Assembly: GCA_964494345.1 (NCBI GenBank)
Contig: CAZBSI010000004.1
Span: forward strand, 1 to 64,000
DNA from: DTKD01 sp964494345
GTDB taxonomy: Bacteria; Armatimonadota; UBA5829
Direction of reading: 5' to 3'
DNA length: 64,000 nucleotides
Shown piece by piece: positions 16,890 through 26,433 of the stretch. The notes under the pieces are model-generated. The model searched no databases, was not told the DNA's origin, and worked only from the letters and a program-made list of their open reading frames with translations. Each line of letters starts with the position of its first letter. The stretch's first letter is position 1. Made by a program: the position numbers and the translations under genes.

Positions 16890-18392
16890 TTACTTCGTCA
16901 CCGCCACTGTGCCCGCCTCTACTCCAGCGGCGTTGCGAGCTACCAGCATGCCCTCAGTAAGCTCACCCGTCACCGCGATCCCATCCGGGCCGACGGCGCC
17001 TGGAGTGACCTCGACTGGGACAGCTTGATCGTTGCGTATGACGAATACGACGGACCTGCCCTCGTGCCGGGTTACAGCGTCCGCTGGCAGGATTATCCGG
17101 CGAGCCTTTGGCGCGGTGACGATATTAACATCCACCGTAAGGTCCGGCCGGAGCCAGTCGACGCTATTTTGCGGGCGCAGCTTCACTGTAATCGTGCCGC
17201 GGTCTGCATCGACCTTCGAGCCAAGGTCGTAAAGCACAGCATCGAATGTGCGGCCCGGATAGGCGTCTGAACTGACAATCGCTCTCTGTCCTATTCTAAG
17301 GGTTTTGAGGTTGGCCTCGTCGGTCTCCACCTCGACTATCGGCCTGGATATCTGCTCGAATATGATGAGCTTCTGGCTGGGAGAAATCGACTGGCCCTGC
17401 TCCACCAGCAAATCAGCAACAACGCCGCTGAACGGGGCGCGCAGTTCGCACTTCGAGATAAGGTCCTCGGCGCGCTTTAACTCCGCACGTGCTTCAGCGA
17501 GTCTGGCTCTGGCTGCGTTGACATCCTCCGGTCGAGGGTTGGAAAGGATGGTGTTCAAAGCTTCGGTAGCGGAACGCACTCCAGTATCCCGTGACGCCTG
17601 CGCCTCAGTGAGAGCCGCTTCAGCCTCAGCGACTTCTGCAGGGCGGCTACCGGCTTTAAGAATAGAAATTCTCTGTTCCTGAGCGTTGACGCTTGCGCGT
17701 GCGGTGTCGACAGAGGTCTGTGCATCGTCCAGGCTGCTTTGTGCGAGCGCACCCTGCTTGACCAGTTTATTTGTGCGTTTGAAATCGGATTCGGCTTTAC
17801 CCAGCAGCGCTTTTAGCCGTGCGAGCTCTGCCTGAGCCTCTCCGATCTCCTGAGAGCGTGCTCCCGACCGCAAATTGCGCAGCCGTGCCTGTGCTCCGGC
17901 GATTCTGGCATCACCTACCGACCTGGCCTGTTCAAGCTCCGCACGTGCGCGGGCAACCTCTGATCTGAGTGGAGGTCGGCTGGCTCTGGCCAGTTCTGCC
18001 TGTGCGCTTGCAACAGCGGCCCTCGAAGCGTCGGCGCTGGCGCTTAACTCGGACTTGTCCAATAATAACAGCAAATCTCCGGCGTGAACTATGTCGCCAT
18101 CCCTTACATACACTCTCTTTACAATCCCGGATACATCCAATCCTAAATCAACGGATTTTTCGCCACGCACGCGCCCTGATGCGGTTAGCGTCTCTTGAGT
18201 ATTGACTATCTTTACCGTGGCAACCTGAACCTTAGGGGGTGAGCTAACATAAAAATATGTGCCCAGTCCAACAGCTACCATAACTGCGACCCATACCATA
18301 CGGCAAATATTACAGCGAATCAGCCTGAGGATGTTTCTCACTATCCAATCGAGTGTGCTAACGCGTGGGATGGAGCTTGTGTTCTGCTCCAT
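16890..18392 (-). CDS. HlyD/MacA-type membrane fusion protein with long coiled coil
   Basis: 500 aa, longer than MacA (about 370). A single membrane helix lies near residues 31-50. The first half of the lipoyl domain is VSGIVKRVYVRDGDIVHAGD and the second half is LRAPFSGVVADLLVEQGQSI. Between them, about 190 residues of Ala/Arg/Glu-rich heptad sequence form an unusually long hairpin with repeated RSQEIGEAQAEL-like and RPAEVAEAEAAL-like segments. Beta-barrel and membrane-proximal domains close the protein. The ATG is preceded by GGAGAGAG. It is the first gene of the exporter operon. Confidence 0.9.
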   Translation of the reverse strand: MEQNTSSIPRVSTLDWIVRNILRLIRCNICRMVWVAVMVAVGLGTYFYVSSPPKVQVATVKIVNTQETLTASGRVRGEKSVDLGLDVSGIVKRVYVRDGDIVHAGDLLLLLDKSELSASADASRAAVASAQAELARASRPPLRSEVARARAELEQARSVGDARIAGAQARLRNLRSGARSQEIGEAQAELARLKALLGKAESDFKRTNKLVKQGALAQSSLDDAQTSVDTARASVNAQEQRISILKAGSRPAEVAEAEAALTEAQASRDTGVRSATEALNTILSNPRPEDVNAARARLAEARAELKRAEDLISKCELRAPFSGVVADLLVEQGQSISPSQKLIIFEQISRPIVEVETDEANLKTLRIGQRAIVSSDAYPGRTFDAVLYDLGSKVDADRGTITVKLRPQNSVDWLRPDLTVDVNIVTAPKARRIILPADAVTRHEGRSVVFVIRNDQAVPVEVTPGAVGPDGIAVTGELTEGMLVARNAAGVEAGTVAVTK

Positions 18393-18477
18393 ATTATATC
18401 TCTCTCCTCCAATTTGGCGTCAATGAGGGCAAACTTCTAAAGCTATCCTATAGAATACGGGTATTTGATACTCAAAG

Positions 18478-18507
18478 TTGCAACATAGGGGATAAAACAT
18501 CTATAAT
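18478..18507 (+). promoter_or_regulatory. Promoter of tRNA-Gln
   Basis: TTGCAA (18478-18483), an 18-bp spacer and TATAAT (18502-18507), 11 bp before the tRNA. Confidence 0.75.
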
Positions 18508-18518
18508 AGAGGCAGTTC

Positions 18519-18592
18519 TCCGGGGTCGTCCAATGGCAGGACAACGGCCTTTGGCGCCGTTGATCGGGGTTCGAATCCCTGCCCCGGAACCA
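18519..18592 (+). tRNA. tRNA-Gln (anticodon TTG)
   Basis: A 74-nt cloverleaf with acceptor TCCGGGG/CCCCGGA, anticodon loop CTTTGGC and an encoded CCA. It is a single-gene unit with its own promoter and terminator. Confidence 0.95.
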
Positions 18593-18596
18593 ACAA

Positions 18597-18632
18597 AGCG
18601 CTCCGTCTATGTGCTTTAGACGGGCGCTTTTT
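18597..18632 (+). terminator. Intrinsic terminator of tRNA-Gln
   Basis: AGCGC-T-CCGTCT pairs with AGACGG-GCGCT (one bulged T) and is followed by five Ts. It overlaps the last two bases of the convergent sensor gene. Confidence 0.85.
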
Positions 18633-21600
18633 ATTTGTTGACTGAGCCGGCTCTATCGGCAGTCTCCAAGCTCAAAACCACAACCGCCGCATCGTCCTGT
18701 AGATGCCCACCCGCATGATCCATCGCTGCACCCAGCAAACCCGAAGCGGTTTCATCAGGACGCGTAGATGGGCGAGTCTCCAAATACTGGATCATTCCTT
18801 TTTTCTCGAAGAATTTGTCGATGCCGGTCCGCGCCTCGGTAATGCCGTCGGTGACAAGTACTATGGTGTCGTTTGGGGCCAATTCGATGGTGTCTTGCTC
18901 GTATTCGCTGAGTTCCCAAACCCCGAGCGGCAATCCTCCGACTGAAAGTTCCTCGATTTTGCCGCAGGCTCGGCAAATGAGTGGCGGTTCGTGACCAGCG
19001 CTGGCATAAGTTATCGTATTGCCAGCAGTGTCAATCACCGCAAAAATGGCAGTGAGAATGCCGGTTTCGCGGTCGGAATCCATACATAGAGCTTTGTTGG
19101 TCAGTTCCAACACCCGCGCAGGATCAGATTCCAACACCGCATAACTTCGCAGCGCATACCGAGCCGCCGCAACTCTCATCGCAGCCGCCAATCCCTTGCC
19201 TGCCACATCGCCGATCAACACCCCTGCCCTGTTATCACCAAGCTCAAAGACATCATAAAAATCACCGCCGACCTCAGCTTCACGCAGGGCCGATTGATAG
19301 CGAACTCCGATGCTGAATTGACCGACTCTAGTAGGAACCATCGGCGGCACCAGGGCCTGCTGCAGGACCTGCGAGATGTGATGTTCTCTTTTATAAATCT
19401 CCTCACGCTGGGCTTCATATTCGATCACGTCTGCGACGTCCTGCATTAGCAGCGTGCCGCCGAGGATATTACCCTGGCTATCTCGAACTGGAGCGCCGCT
19501 GATGCTGACGATTGTCTCATTCCAGGGTGAGACAATTTTGTAACGCACGGCTCGGGTTGCCTGGCCGCGCAGCGCCCGTCGTGAGGGGTATTCGTCCGGC
19601 TCGACCGGACTGCCATCCAGCCAATACATTTTCCAGGCGCCCATTTTTTTAACGAGCGCATCAACAGCCGGTGCGTCAACGAGTTGTCTGAATGCGTCGT
19701 TGACCATAACGACGTTAAGGTTGGCATCGAACAGAACAAGGCCATCGTGGACGCTTCTAATAAAGGACTCAAGCTCGGCCGTGCGTCGTTCGGCTTCGGC
19801 TCTGGCCTCGGCAGTCTCGCGCTCGGCGCGCTTCAACTGCGTGAGGGATCGGGCAAGATGGATGTTAGCGAAACTCAACTGCGAAAGCATCTCAGCCAAC
19901 ATCATAAAGAACTGCATGCCCCTGTTAAGCGTCTCCCTGTTTACACGGGGGACGCTTTCAAGAGCCTGTAGATATTCATCTGTATTGAAATTATATCTCT
20001 CAGCCTGTTTGCGGAAGAAATCATAATCGATCTGCTCGTCGGAGAATAAAAACTGCCCCGTATAGAGATTGCCCAGGTGCTTGTCACCAATGATAATAGG
20101 TGTGGCCAAATCCCATAAATTGTTTTTGCACTTGTATAGCCGGACCTCGCCTCGTTTGATTCCGGCGCTAAGCTCGACATCGCTTTCCAGGCAGTATTTG
20201 AGCGCATCGGGGTGCATGCGATGGAAATGCGTGCAAATCTTCTGCCAGCCCACCTTTACGATAACCTCACCTGCAGGGTCGATTATCGCCATCGGGATTT
20301 TGGTAAGCTGATAGAAGCTGTTCATCAAGGACTGAATCGAGTCTAAATCCAATATATCCGAAAGGGCCAGATCGCCGATATCCCCATCCGGCTTTATTAT
20401 GCTGTCGAGTTTCGCCTTGACCCTCTTTTCGCTTTCTTTAAGAGCTTTGGCCGTCTGTTCTTTCTCTTCACGCAACCGGATTGATGAGATTCCATAGCTC
20501 AGGTCATTTGCAAAACTGGATAAAAGCCCTATTTCATCGGTGCTAAAGGCGTCCGGGATGTTGCTGTATATTGAAATTACTCCAAGAACGTGGCCGTTTG
20601 ATAGAATGGGAATAGCCACCGAAGATGCGTAACCCCGGCTTATGGCTTGCTGGCGCCAGGGTTCAAAGTTGAGGTCTGTAAGCATATTTTTGCACAAGGA
20701 TACCTGTTTATTGCGTATAGCCGTTCCTGATGGGCCACATCCATGCGGCGAGTCATCCCAGGTGATGTGCATGTTTTTCAGATAGTCTTCATCAAAACCG
20801 CTGTGTGCGACCAGGCGCACCGTTTTTGCGGAGTCGTCTTGGGCATATCCGACCCACACCATTTTATGTCCGCAATCCTCTACTACAATGCGACAAACCT
20901 CGTTTAGATAGTCCGTCTCATTGCGCGCATGCATCATAGCGCGACTGCTGTGAATATGCACTCTCAGTATTCGGTTAATCTTCTGAAGCAGTGACTCGGC
21001 TTGCTTGCGCTCCTCTACTTCTATACGCAGGTGTTCCATAGCGTGCCGAAGCTGGGTATTGGTCGCATCAAGCTCTACCGTTCCCGTGACCAGCGCCTGA
21101 TTGAGTCTATCAAGCTCGTTAAGGGAGTTCTGAAGAGCCTGCCTGGTCTGTTTGTGGGTCGATGATTCTATGGTGATCCATTTTCCGTCACGCTTTAGCA
21201 ACGCATATTCGTGGTTGGAGATCACGTCTGCAATCTCCCCTGCCCCGCATTTATCAATAGAGTAAGTGCAAAGCAAGATTATGGGGAGATCGGCGATAGT
21301 CGTGTTGATCGCCTGCTCATATTCCGTGAACTCCTGCCATCTGCTTTCGTCCAGCCAGAACGTGTTGCCGGAAAGCCGTAGTCCGGTGTATCCGCGTCGC
21401 TGTGCTTCCTGCAGCTTGCTTTTCCAGCCTTCGAGAACTTTGCGCTGATCGAACTCGCCGTCGATCAGATACCATTGCGCATAAGAAAGTATCTCCATTT
21501 GACCTGCGGCGATATACTCATCAATGCCAGGGAGATGGTCGCGCAGGGCATTTAGAGCCTGATCTGCTTCGAGAGGCTCCGAAGTGATCCATATACACGA

Positions 21601-21822
21601 TTCATTGGACCGCAGCCCAGCGGCGAAATATGGGACGAGAGTCTCTATGAGGTCTTGCTGTGAATGGTAAAACTGGCAGAAGTGGGCGCCCCACGGCACT
21701 TCTCCGACAATATCTATGCCGGATTGGCGGAGGTCATCTTTGCTAGCATCCATGCTAATGTGGCCGCACAATGAAATCTTCTTGTCGGCAGTAGTGTCTT
21801 TTGAAGGCCTATCCTGAGCCAT
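18631..21822 (-). CDS. Multidomain sensor: MEDS-GAF-PocR-PAS-SpoIIE phosphatase
   Basis: 1063 aa from the ATG at 21822, which has GGTGGTGAT upstream; the longer frame uses TTG. Domains in order are as follows. MEDS (about 40-195; VPWGAHFCQFYHS) is the DcmR-type sensor known from methanogens and methylotrophs. A coiled coil follows. GAF spans about 290-445. PocR (about 470-630) carries a Cys-rich ligand site. PAS spans about 670-790. The PP2C/SpoIIE phosphatase (about 825-1060) has the acidic metal motifs GGDFYDVF, GDVAGKG, TDGITE and DDAAV. It probably integrates several signals to dephosphorylate an anti-sigma-factor antagonist. No partner gene is adjacent. No transmembrane segment is seen. 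Confidence 0.88.
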   Translation of the reverse strand: MAQDRPSKDTTADKKISLCGHISMDASKDDLRQSGIDIVGEVPWGAHFCQFYHSQQDLIETLVPYFAAGLRSNESCIWITSEPLEADQALNALRDHLPGIDEYIAAGQMEILSYAQWYLIDGEFDQRKVLEGWKSKLQEAQRRGYTGLRLSGNTFWLDESRWQEFTEYEQAINTTIADLPIILLCTYSIDKCGAGEIADVISNHEYALLKRDGKWITIESSTHKQTRQALQNSLNELDRLNQALVTGTVELDATNTQLRHAMEHLRIEVEERKQAESLLQKINRILRVHIHSSRAMMHARNETDYLNEVCRIVVEDCGHKMVWVGYAQDDSAKTVRLVAHSGFDEDYLKNMHITWDDSPHGCGPSGTAIRNKQVSLCKNMLTDLNFEPWRQQAISRGYASSVAIPILSNGHVLGVISIYSNIPDAFSTDEIGLLSSFANDLSYGISSIRLREEKEQTAKALKESEKRVKAKLDSIIKPDGDIGDLALSDILDLDSIQSLMNSFYQLTKIPMAIIDPAGEVIVKVGWQKICTHFHRMHPDALKYCLESDVELSAGIKRGEVRLYKCKNNLWDLATPIIIGDKHLGNLYTGQFLFSDEQIDYDFFRKQAERYNFNTDEYLQALESVPRVNRETLNRGMQFFMMLAEMLSQLSFANIHLARSLTQLKRAERETAEARAEAERRTAELESFIRSVHDGLVLFDANLNVVMVNDAFRQLVDAPAVDALVKKMGAWKMYWLDGSPVEPDEYPSRRALRGQATRAVRYKIVSPWNETIVSISGAPVRDSQGNILGGTLLMQDVADVIEYEAQREEIYKREHHISQVLQQALVPPMVPTRVGQFSIGVRYQSALREAEVGGDFYDVFELGDNRAGVLIGDVAGKGLAAAMRVAAARYALRSYAVLESDPARVLELTNKALCMDSDRETGILTAIFAVIDTAGNTITYASAGHEPPLICRACGKIEELSVGGLPLGVWELSEYEQDTIELAPNDTIVLVTDGITEARTGIDKFFEKKGMIQYLETRPSTRPDETASGLLGAAMDHAGGHLQDDAAVVVLSLETADRAGSVNK

Positions 21823-21989
21823 TGGATCACCACCAGTCGAGATTGAAGTAATAGAATCCTGCGATATTATAGCACATATTTCCCACAATTACTCAACAAT
21901 GCAGAGACTCTAACAATTTTGAACGCCGTATGCATCGTTTTAACAAACGGGCGCGTCAGAATTACTGCTTTGGAAATGCCAACCAATAA

Positions 21990-22355
21990 TTACTCGATTG
22001 GGGATTTGGTTTCGCGCTGCTGAAGCATGTGAGCTAATTTCCGGAGTAACTTCACTCTGCTTGTCAGAGCGCGTTTGCGCAGGACAAGCATTTCGTGCTC
22101 AATGTCGGCTTTTCGAGTCTCTTCTTCGAGCGCTTCGAGCATTGCTTTTACAGTCTGCGAGGATGGTTTGGAATCGGAGTTCTTCTTGAGGCGAGCATAT
22201 TCGCAGATGGCCTGAAGGACGGGGTCGGCTAATTCCATTGCCTCGATTTCGAATATAGAGAAGCCCCAGTCGATAAGGCGTTTTGCCGATTCAACCCTGC
22301 ACAACGAGTCAGAGTTCTCATTTGGCCTGGGATAATCATATACTACGCAGGACAT
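21990..22355 (-). CDS. Hypothetical protein with helical C-terminus
   Basis: About 121 aa from the ATG at 22355. The open frame continues upstream, but that part overlaps the coding frame of the membrane protein at 22460 and looks like a shadow. The N-terminal half has AKRLIDWGFSIFEIEAMEL, which resembles the second helix region of a MerR-like DNA-binding domain. The C-terminal half is charged and probably a coiled coil (KADIEHEMLVLRKRALTSR). I do not recognise the family. The ribosome site is weak. Confidence 0.5.
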   Translation of the reverse strand: MSCVVYDYPRPNENSDSLCRVESAKRLIDWGFSIFEIEAMELADPVLQAICEYARLKKNSDSKPSSQTVKAMLEALEEETRKADIEHEMLVLRKRALTSRVKLLRKLAHMLQQRETKSPIE

Positions 22356-22459
22356 TTCGATTTCTTTGCTTGCACCCAAAGTTTGCCTCCCAGATGTGCC
22401 AAATATAATGTGATTATCAGTAAAATGGCAGCCCGGCTGTAGGGTTAAGCGGGCAGGCG

Positions 22460-22969
22460 TTACCATATCCGAGAGATAAAACCGACCAGCCCGCCGTAGA
22501 GAATCGAGGCCCAAATCACAGCGCGGTGGGCATAGAGAATCAGAGCCCCAGGCCATAAAAAACTGACCGCAATAAATACGACGACGATCCACAGCAGCAC
22601 GCCATAAGTGGCTCCGACGCCGATCGCTCCGGGCAAGCTTAATCGTCCGATCAAAGTCGCATTTATCACCCCAAATAGCCCGCCAAAACCTACGCCTGCG
22701 CCGAGCCACGTTGCTATCCCCAGCGGAACACCCACATTAGATTGTAAGCCATATAATTTTAGCGCCAACACCCTTACCCCAAGCAAAGGATCGCCCCCTT
22801 CTAAGGCATACATTGCGCTTAGAAAGATCAGACCGACCACCGCCGCGATTCCACCTGCCCGCATCCCCGAGAAAACAGACGCCAGCATCTCCGGCTTCGG
22901 TCTTCCCATTAAAAACTCCGCGATTTTCGGCGATAGATGATCGCCGCGTGCCTCCCCATCCGCCTGCAT
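22460..22969 (-). CDS. Hypothetical four-helix membrane protein
   Basis: 169 aa. A hydrophilic N-terminus of about 35 residues is followed by four hydrophobic segments: near 38-58, a Gly-rich one near 85-103, 112-135 and 140-165. The Gly-rich pattern resembles YqhR/DUF1440-type small membrane proteins, but I cannot assign a family. The ATG follows GGAGAGGG at a good distance, so the gene is likely real. It runs upstream of the hypothetical gene at 21990 on the same strand. Confidence 0.65.
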   Translation of the reverse strand: MQADGEARGDHLSPKIAEFLMGRPKPEMLASVFSGMRAGGIAAVVGLIFLSAMYALEGGDPLLGVRVLALKLYGLQSNVGVPLGIATWLGAGVGFGGLFGVINATLIGRLSLPGAIGVGATYGVLLWIVVVFIAVSFLWPGALILYAHRAVIWASILYGGLVGFISRIW

Positions 22970-23116
22970 AATCCCTCTCCGGGAGGCTGTAGCGCAAACT
23001 TATGGGCTATTTATTGAATACCCAATCTCGTTGTCACAATATGCGCACGTTTCGCTTTTCTTGCGGGCAGGGTATCGAAAGGTATTCGTGCGGGTCATTT
23101 GCTTTGAGAGGTCGCA

Positions 23117-24310
23117 ATGAACCGATTTGTAATAGTCGTGTTTCTGGCTATTTCGATTGCAGCGCTTAGTTGCTCTTTGCTGCAAGCGGCCTCAAAACAA
23201 GACGAGGAAGAGATGAGGTTAGGGCGGGATTCAGCCGAGGAAATCGAACGCCAGGTCACGTTGATTGAAGATCCGGAAATCACCGGAAGAGTGAATCGTA
23301 TAGGCGAGGAACTGGCGAAAATCGCTAAAGATAAAGAAGTCGACGCAGAATACGGATCATCGGCTATCTCCAATTTTAACTACACCTTTAAAGTCATCGA
23401 TAATAAAGATGTCAACGCGTTCGCACTGCCCGGCGGATATATTTATGTGAACTCCGGGTTAATTGACACAGTAGACTCCGACGACGAGTTGGCCGGGGTG
23501 CTGGCGCACGAAATCGCCCATGCGTCGCATCATCATACGATGCAACTGGTGCGCAAGCAGAATGCGGTGAATCGTATCGTGGCGATAATTACGCTTGCCG
23601 GGGTCCTCGCTAACGCCAAAAGTCAGGATCTGCAGAATCTGATATATGGGGCGCAGTTGCTAAAGACCGGAAAGATGAGCGGATATACGATGCAGGCCGA
23701 AAAGGACGCCGACCGAACCGCGGTCGCTTATCTGGCGAAGTCTAAGTATAACCCGGAAGGAATGCTGTCGTTGATGAAAAAGCTCGACGATTTGAACGAC
23801 GCCAACCCCACCGTGTCGCTGGGAATCTATCAGGATCATCCGGCTCCATTTCGACGAATAGCCGCAATAACCAAAGCGATGAAAGAACACGGCCTGGAGG
23901 CCAGCACGCAGAATACTCGGAACTGCTGCGCGAAAACGGTGCCTTCGCATATGGATAACTCTCTTTACGAAGTTGTTATCGATAAAAAGGTGGTGTATTG
24001 TCCCGCTGAGATCGACAACGACGATATGTCTTCGAAATCGAGATGCGACATGCTCGCCGGCGCGATTAATTATATGATGACACAGGGATTGAAGGATAAA
24101 GACATCTGCGTGGATACTCAATGTCATAAACTGATCCTCAGAGACACCGAAGTGCTGCAGGTAGAGTCCGCCGATGCCGCATTGCTGGGCGAAAGCCAAA
24201 CCGACCTGCTTCGGCACACGAAAGAAGCCATTCAGTACGCCGTATGGGCTGATTGGCTTAATAATCGCTGTGCAGTTGTGCAAGCGTCGTTAAATGAGGA
24301 ATTCGAATAA
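23117..24310 (+). CDS. Secreted M48 metalloprotease with unknown C-terminal domain
   Basis: 397 aa. A signal peptide (1-25) precedes the peptidase. The zinc site HEIAH is near residue 136, preceded by VNAFALPGGYIYVNSG, and the third ligand is in EKDAD near residue 196. After the catalytic domain ends (about residue 265), 130 residues continue with six cysteines. I do not recognise this C-terminal part. It differs from the tetratricopeptide tail of BepA. It shares only the catalytic core with the M48 gene at 2890. The downstream BON-domain gene is convergent. Confidence 0.88.
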   Translation: MNRFVIVVFLAISIAALSCSLLQAASKQDEEEMRLGRDSAEEIERQVTLIEDPEITGRVNRIGEELAKIAKDKEVDAEYGSSAISNFNYTFKVIDNKDVNAFALPGGYIYVNSGLIDTVDSDDELAGVLAHEIAHASHHHTMQLVRKQNAVNRIVAIITLAGVLANAKSQDLQNLIYGAQLLKTGKMSGYTMQAEKDADRTAVAYLAKSKYNPEGMLSLMKKLDDLNDANPTVSLGIYQDHPAPFRRIAAITKAMKEHGLEASTQNTRNCCAKTVPSHMDNSLYEVVIDKKVVYCPAEIDNDDMSSKSRCDMLAGAINYMMTQGLKDKDICVDTQCHKLILRDTEVLQVESADAALLGESQTDLLRHTKEAIQYAVWADWLNNRCAVVQASLNEEFE

Positions 24311-24541
24311 TTATTCGGCCGTGGCTCTGACGCGGATTTGATCGATTACGGTTTTGACCCCGCACGTCCCCTTGGCGATTCGTACCGCGCTCATTCTCTG
24401 ATCTGCGCTGTCACAATAACCCACCAGAAATAAATCTCCTCCGGCTACGGTCACATCAATCGTCTGCCCGCCCGTGTCCCGATCTTCGTCGAGCCTGGAT
24501 CGGACGATGGCAGCTATGGCCTGATCTCTCAATGTTTGCAT
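24311..24541 (-). CDS. BON domain protein
   Basis: 76 aa from the ATG at 24541, which has a strong GGAGGTG upstream; an in-frame ATG at 24610 lacks one. Nearly the whole protein is one BON domain: helix AIAAIVRSRLDED, strand TIDVTVAGGDLFLVGYC, helix, and final strand VKTVIDQIRVRA. BON domains bind phospholipid membranes or mediate protein contacts, usually in the envelope. No signal peptide is present in the short form. The stop codon abuts the stop of the convergent M48 protease. Confidence 0.7.
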   Translation of the reverse strand: MQTLRDQAIAAIVRSRLDEDRDTGGQTIDVTVAGGDLFLVGYCDSADQRMSAVRIAKGTCGVKTVIDQIRVRATAE

Positions 24542-24652
24542 AATATGCACCTCCGCAGGCCGTACACGGGCAGATGCGTGCGCGAGCACGACTATTACTG
24601 TTATTCCCATGCGGGGATATCAGAAAACATATCGTGGATGAGCAACGGCTGG

Positions 24653-25135
24653 CTATTTCCTGGATCGCTTTTCGGCGTCTCGCATAGCTTCCTTAAAACT
24701 GGGGTTGCGAACGTCGAATCTACCATCGCCTGAGACTCTAAGTATGCTGTTGGGCATGTCGTGGCGTAGTTTGTGGCGGCCGCATTCGAGCATAATCTGA
24801 TTGTCGCCGGCTTTAGAATTATATTTGTAGCTTGATATATTGCCGTGGGACTTGTCCAGAGGACAACGCAGCACGGAAGGGTCTTTCAGATATTGAGATG
24901 CAAGCTCGCCGAGGTTCTCAGGACGATGACCGTTGACCGCTTTATAGCGATCGATTGCCGCGGCCAGTTCCTGCATATTATACTTACATATCCCCATAGC
25001 CCGTACGCTGGGCATACGGGAGAAATAGGCCAATACACCAAGGAACAGCGCCATCACGATGACCGTGGTGACGAGACACCCCTTAAGCGGAGGGCTGCAG
25101 CCGGCGTGAGTAGGATTTTCGTTGTTAATTGCCAT
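24653..25135 (-). CDS. Type II secretion pseudopilin-like protein
   Basis: 160 aa. A hydrophobic helix (about residues 20-40) after a short polar leader resembles an N-terminal pilin helix. The canonical GF(T/S)LxE cleavage motif is absent, however: the segment reads GCLVTTVIVMAL. The helix continues into MQELAAAIDRYKAVNGHRPENL and ASQYLKDPSVLRCPLDKSH, the pattern of GspG/PulG-type pseudopilins. It is a single gene with no secretion or pilus genes nearby. The missing cleavage signature means it may be a plain membrane-anchored protein. Confidence 0.55.
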   Translation of the reverse strand: MAINNENPTHAGCSPPLKGCLVTTVIVMALFLGVLAYFSRMPSVRAMGICKYNMQELAAAIDRYKAVNGHRPENLGELASQYLKDPSVLRCPLDKSHGNISSYKYNSKAGDNQIMLECGRHKLRHDMPNSILRVSGDGRFDVRNPSFKEAMRDAEKRSRK

Positions 25136-25255
25136 AAGATATCAACTCAATATAGACTATTTCGTGTTATGCGTCAACGTTGACAGGGCCGGTGAAGCGG
25201 CGTAACATAACCTACCGGCTGCGCAATTTGCGGCGCGTGATAACGGAGGAGATTG

Positions 25256-26206
25256 ATGGACACACAGGTAAACATTCGGTCTTATGAGCCCTGGGATATC
25301 TGCGAGGTGGTGGCTCTTCTTAACAGAAACCTTACCGCGGACCCGCTCACAATCGAGGCTTTTCAGCGCAAGGTATTGCTGGATCAGAACTATGACCCAC
25401 GGGGATCGCTGGTGGCTTACTGCGAAGATACAATCGTTGGTTACGCGCTGGGTATGGTGCGCAGATTTCCGTTGGAAGATGCCGCACCGGACTTTGATCG
25501 CTCCTGGATAAGCCTGTTCGCAATCGATGAGGATTATCGGCAGATGGGCATTGGCACCAGGCTGGCGAACAGATTGGAGGAGTATTTCAAAGAGCGTGGC
25601 TGCAAAGTCACTATCATATCGGGTTATGCTCCGAACTATTTTATGCCGGGAGTTGATCCGGTTGCGTATCCTGAGGCGCTGGAGTTCTTCAAGAGCGTAG
25701 GGTTTAGCGAGTTGTATCGGCCGCTGTCGATGGATGCTGATCTGCTGCAGTTGACCACCCCGGACTGGGTGTTTGATAAGCAAGAAGATCTGGTGGACGC
25801 CGGTGTGGTCTTTGAGCCGTATAATCCGGGGCTGATATTGCCGTTGCTGGATTTTATGAAGGCAGAGTTTCCGGGTGATTGGCAGCGATTTTTGAGGGAT
25901 GCGATGACGAGAATCACCACCGGCGAGTATCACCCGACCAATTTGTGGATCGCTCATGTGGACGGCCGGGTGCTTGGATTTGCGATGCACGATAATAATT
26001 GCAGGTTTGGCCCATTTGGGGTGGCGGCAAATGAGAGAGGGCGCGGTTTGGGCGTGGTTCTTTTGCTGAGTGTCCTCTACAGCATGAAGGCGAAGGGACT
26101 ACACAACGCGTGGTTTTTGTGGACCGACGAGACGGCTGCACGTGTGTACGATGTCGGTGGATTCAAGGAATCGCGGCGGTTTGCCTATATGAGAAAGTTT
26201 CTTTGA
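25256..26206 (+). CDS. GNAT N-acetyltransferase, tandem two-domain
   Basis: 316 aa from the ATG at 25256, with GGAGG six bases upstream. Two GNAT folds are present. The first has the acetyl-CoA loop DYRQMGIGTRLANRL (about residues 99-113). The second has NERGRGLGVVLLLSVL (about 260-275). Duplicated GNATs include mycothiol synthase-type and antibiotic or peptide acetyltransferases. The substrate cannot be read from the sequence. It stands alone with no operon partners. Confidence 0.85.
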   Translation: MDTQVNIRSYEPWDICEVVALLNRNLTADPLTIEAFQRKVLLDQNYDPRGSLVAYCEDTIVGYALGMVRRFPLEDAAPDFDRSWISLFAIDEDYRQMGIGTRLANRLEEYFKERGCKVTIISGYAPNYFMPGVDPVAYPEALEFFKSVGFSELYRPLSMDADLLQLTTPDWVFDKQEDLVDAGVVFEPYNPGLILPLLDFMKAEFPGDWQRFLRDAMTRITTGEYHPTNLWIAHVDGRVLGFAMHDNNCRFGPFGVAANERGRGLGVVLLLSVLYSMKAKGLHNAWFLWTDETAARVYDVGGFKESRRFAYMRKFL

Positions 26207-26380
26207 GCAATCGGCTTGCTTCAAATTGTGTGAAGTTGTGAAGTTTAGAAAGCAGTGTAGATGTCAATAATGTAGATGGCAGGACTCGATGAGAAATCAA
26301 CGGGCAGAACAGGACAGAACTGGATATTGCATTTCCACCAAATCGGCAGAAGCGACGAAGCCGAGAAGGTGATGACATAG

Positions 26381-26413
26381 AAAAGGCCTCGCATCTTGAG
26401 TTATGCGAGGCCT
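26381..26413 (-). terminator. Intrinsic terminator
   Basis: A perfect 11-bp stem AGGCCTCGCAT/ATGCGAGGCCT with an 8-nt loop. On the minus strand it runs into TTTT. It ends the membrane-anchored protein gene at 26434. Confidence 0.85.
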
Positions 26414-26433
26414 CGCTTTGTACGAGAATTATA

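Noticed and set aside
22356..22709. N-terminal extension of the hypothetical gene at 21990
   Set aside because: The extra 118 residues are Arg-rich and lie antisense-free but in a different frame of the membrane protein gene; the sequence looks like a shadow frame.
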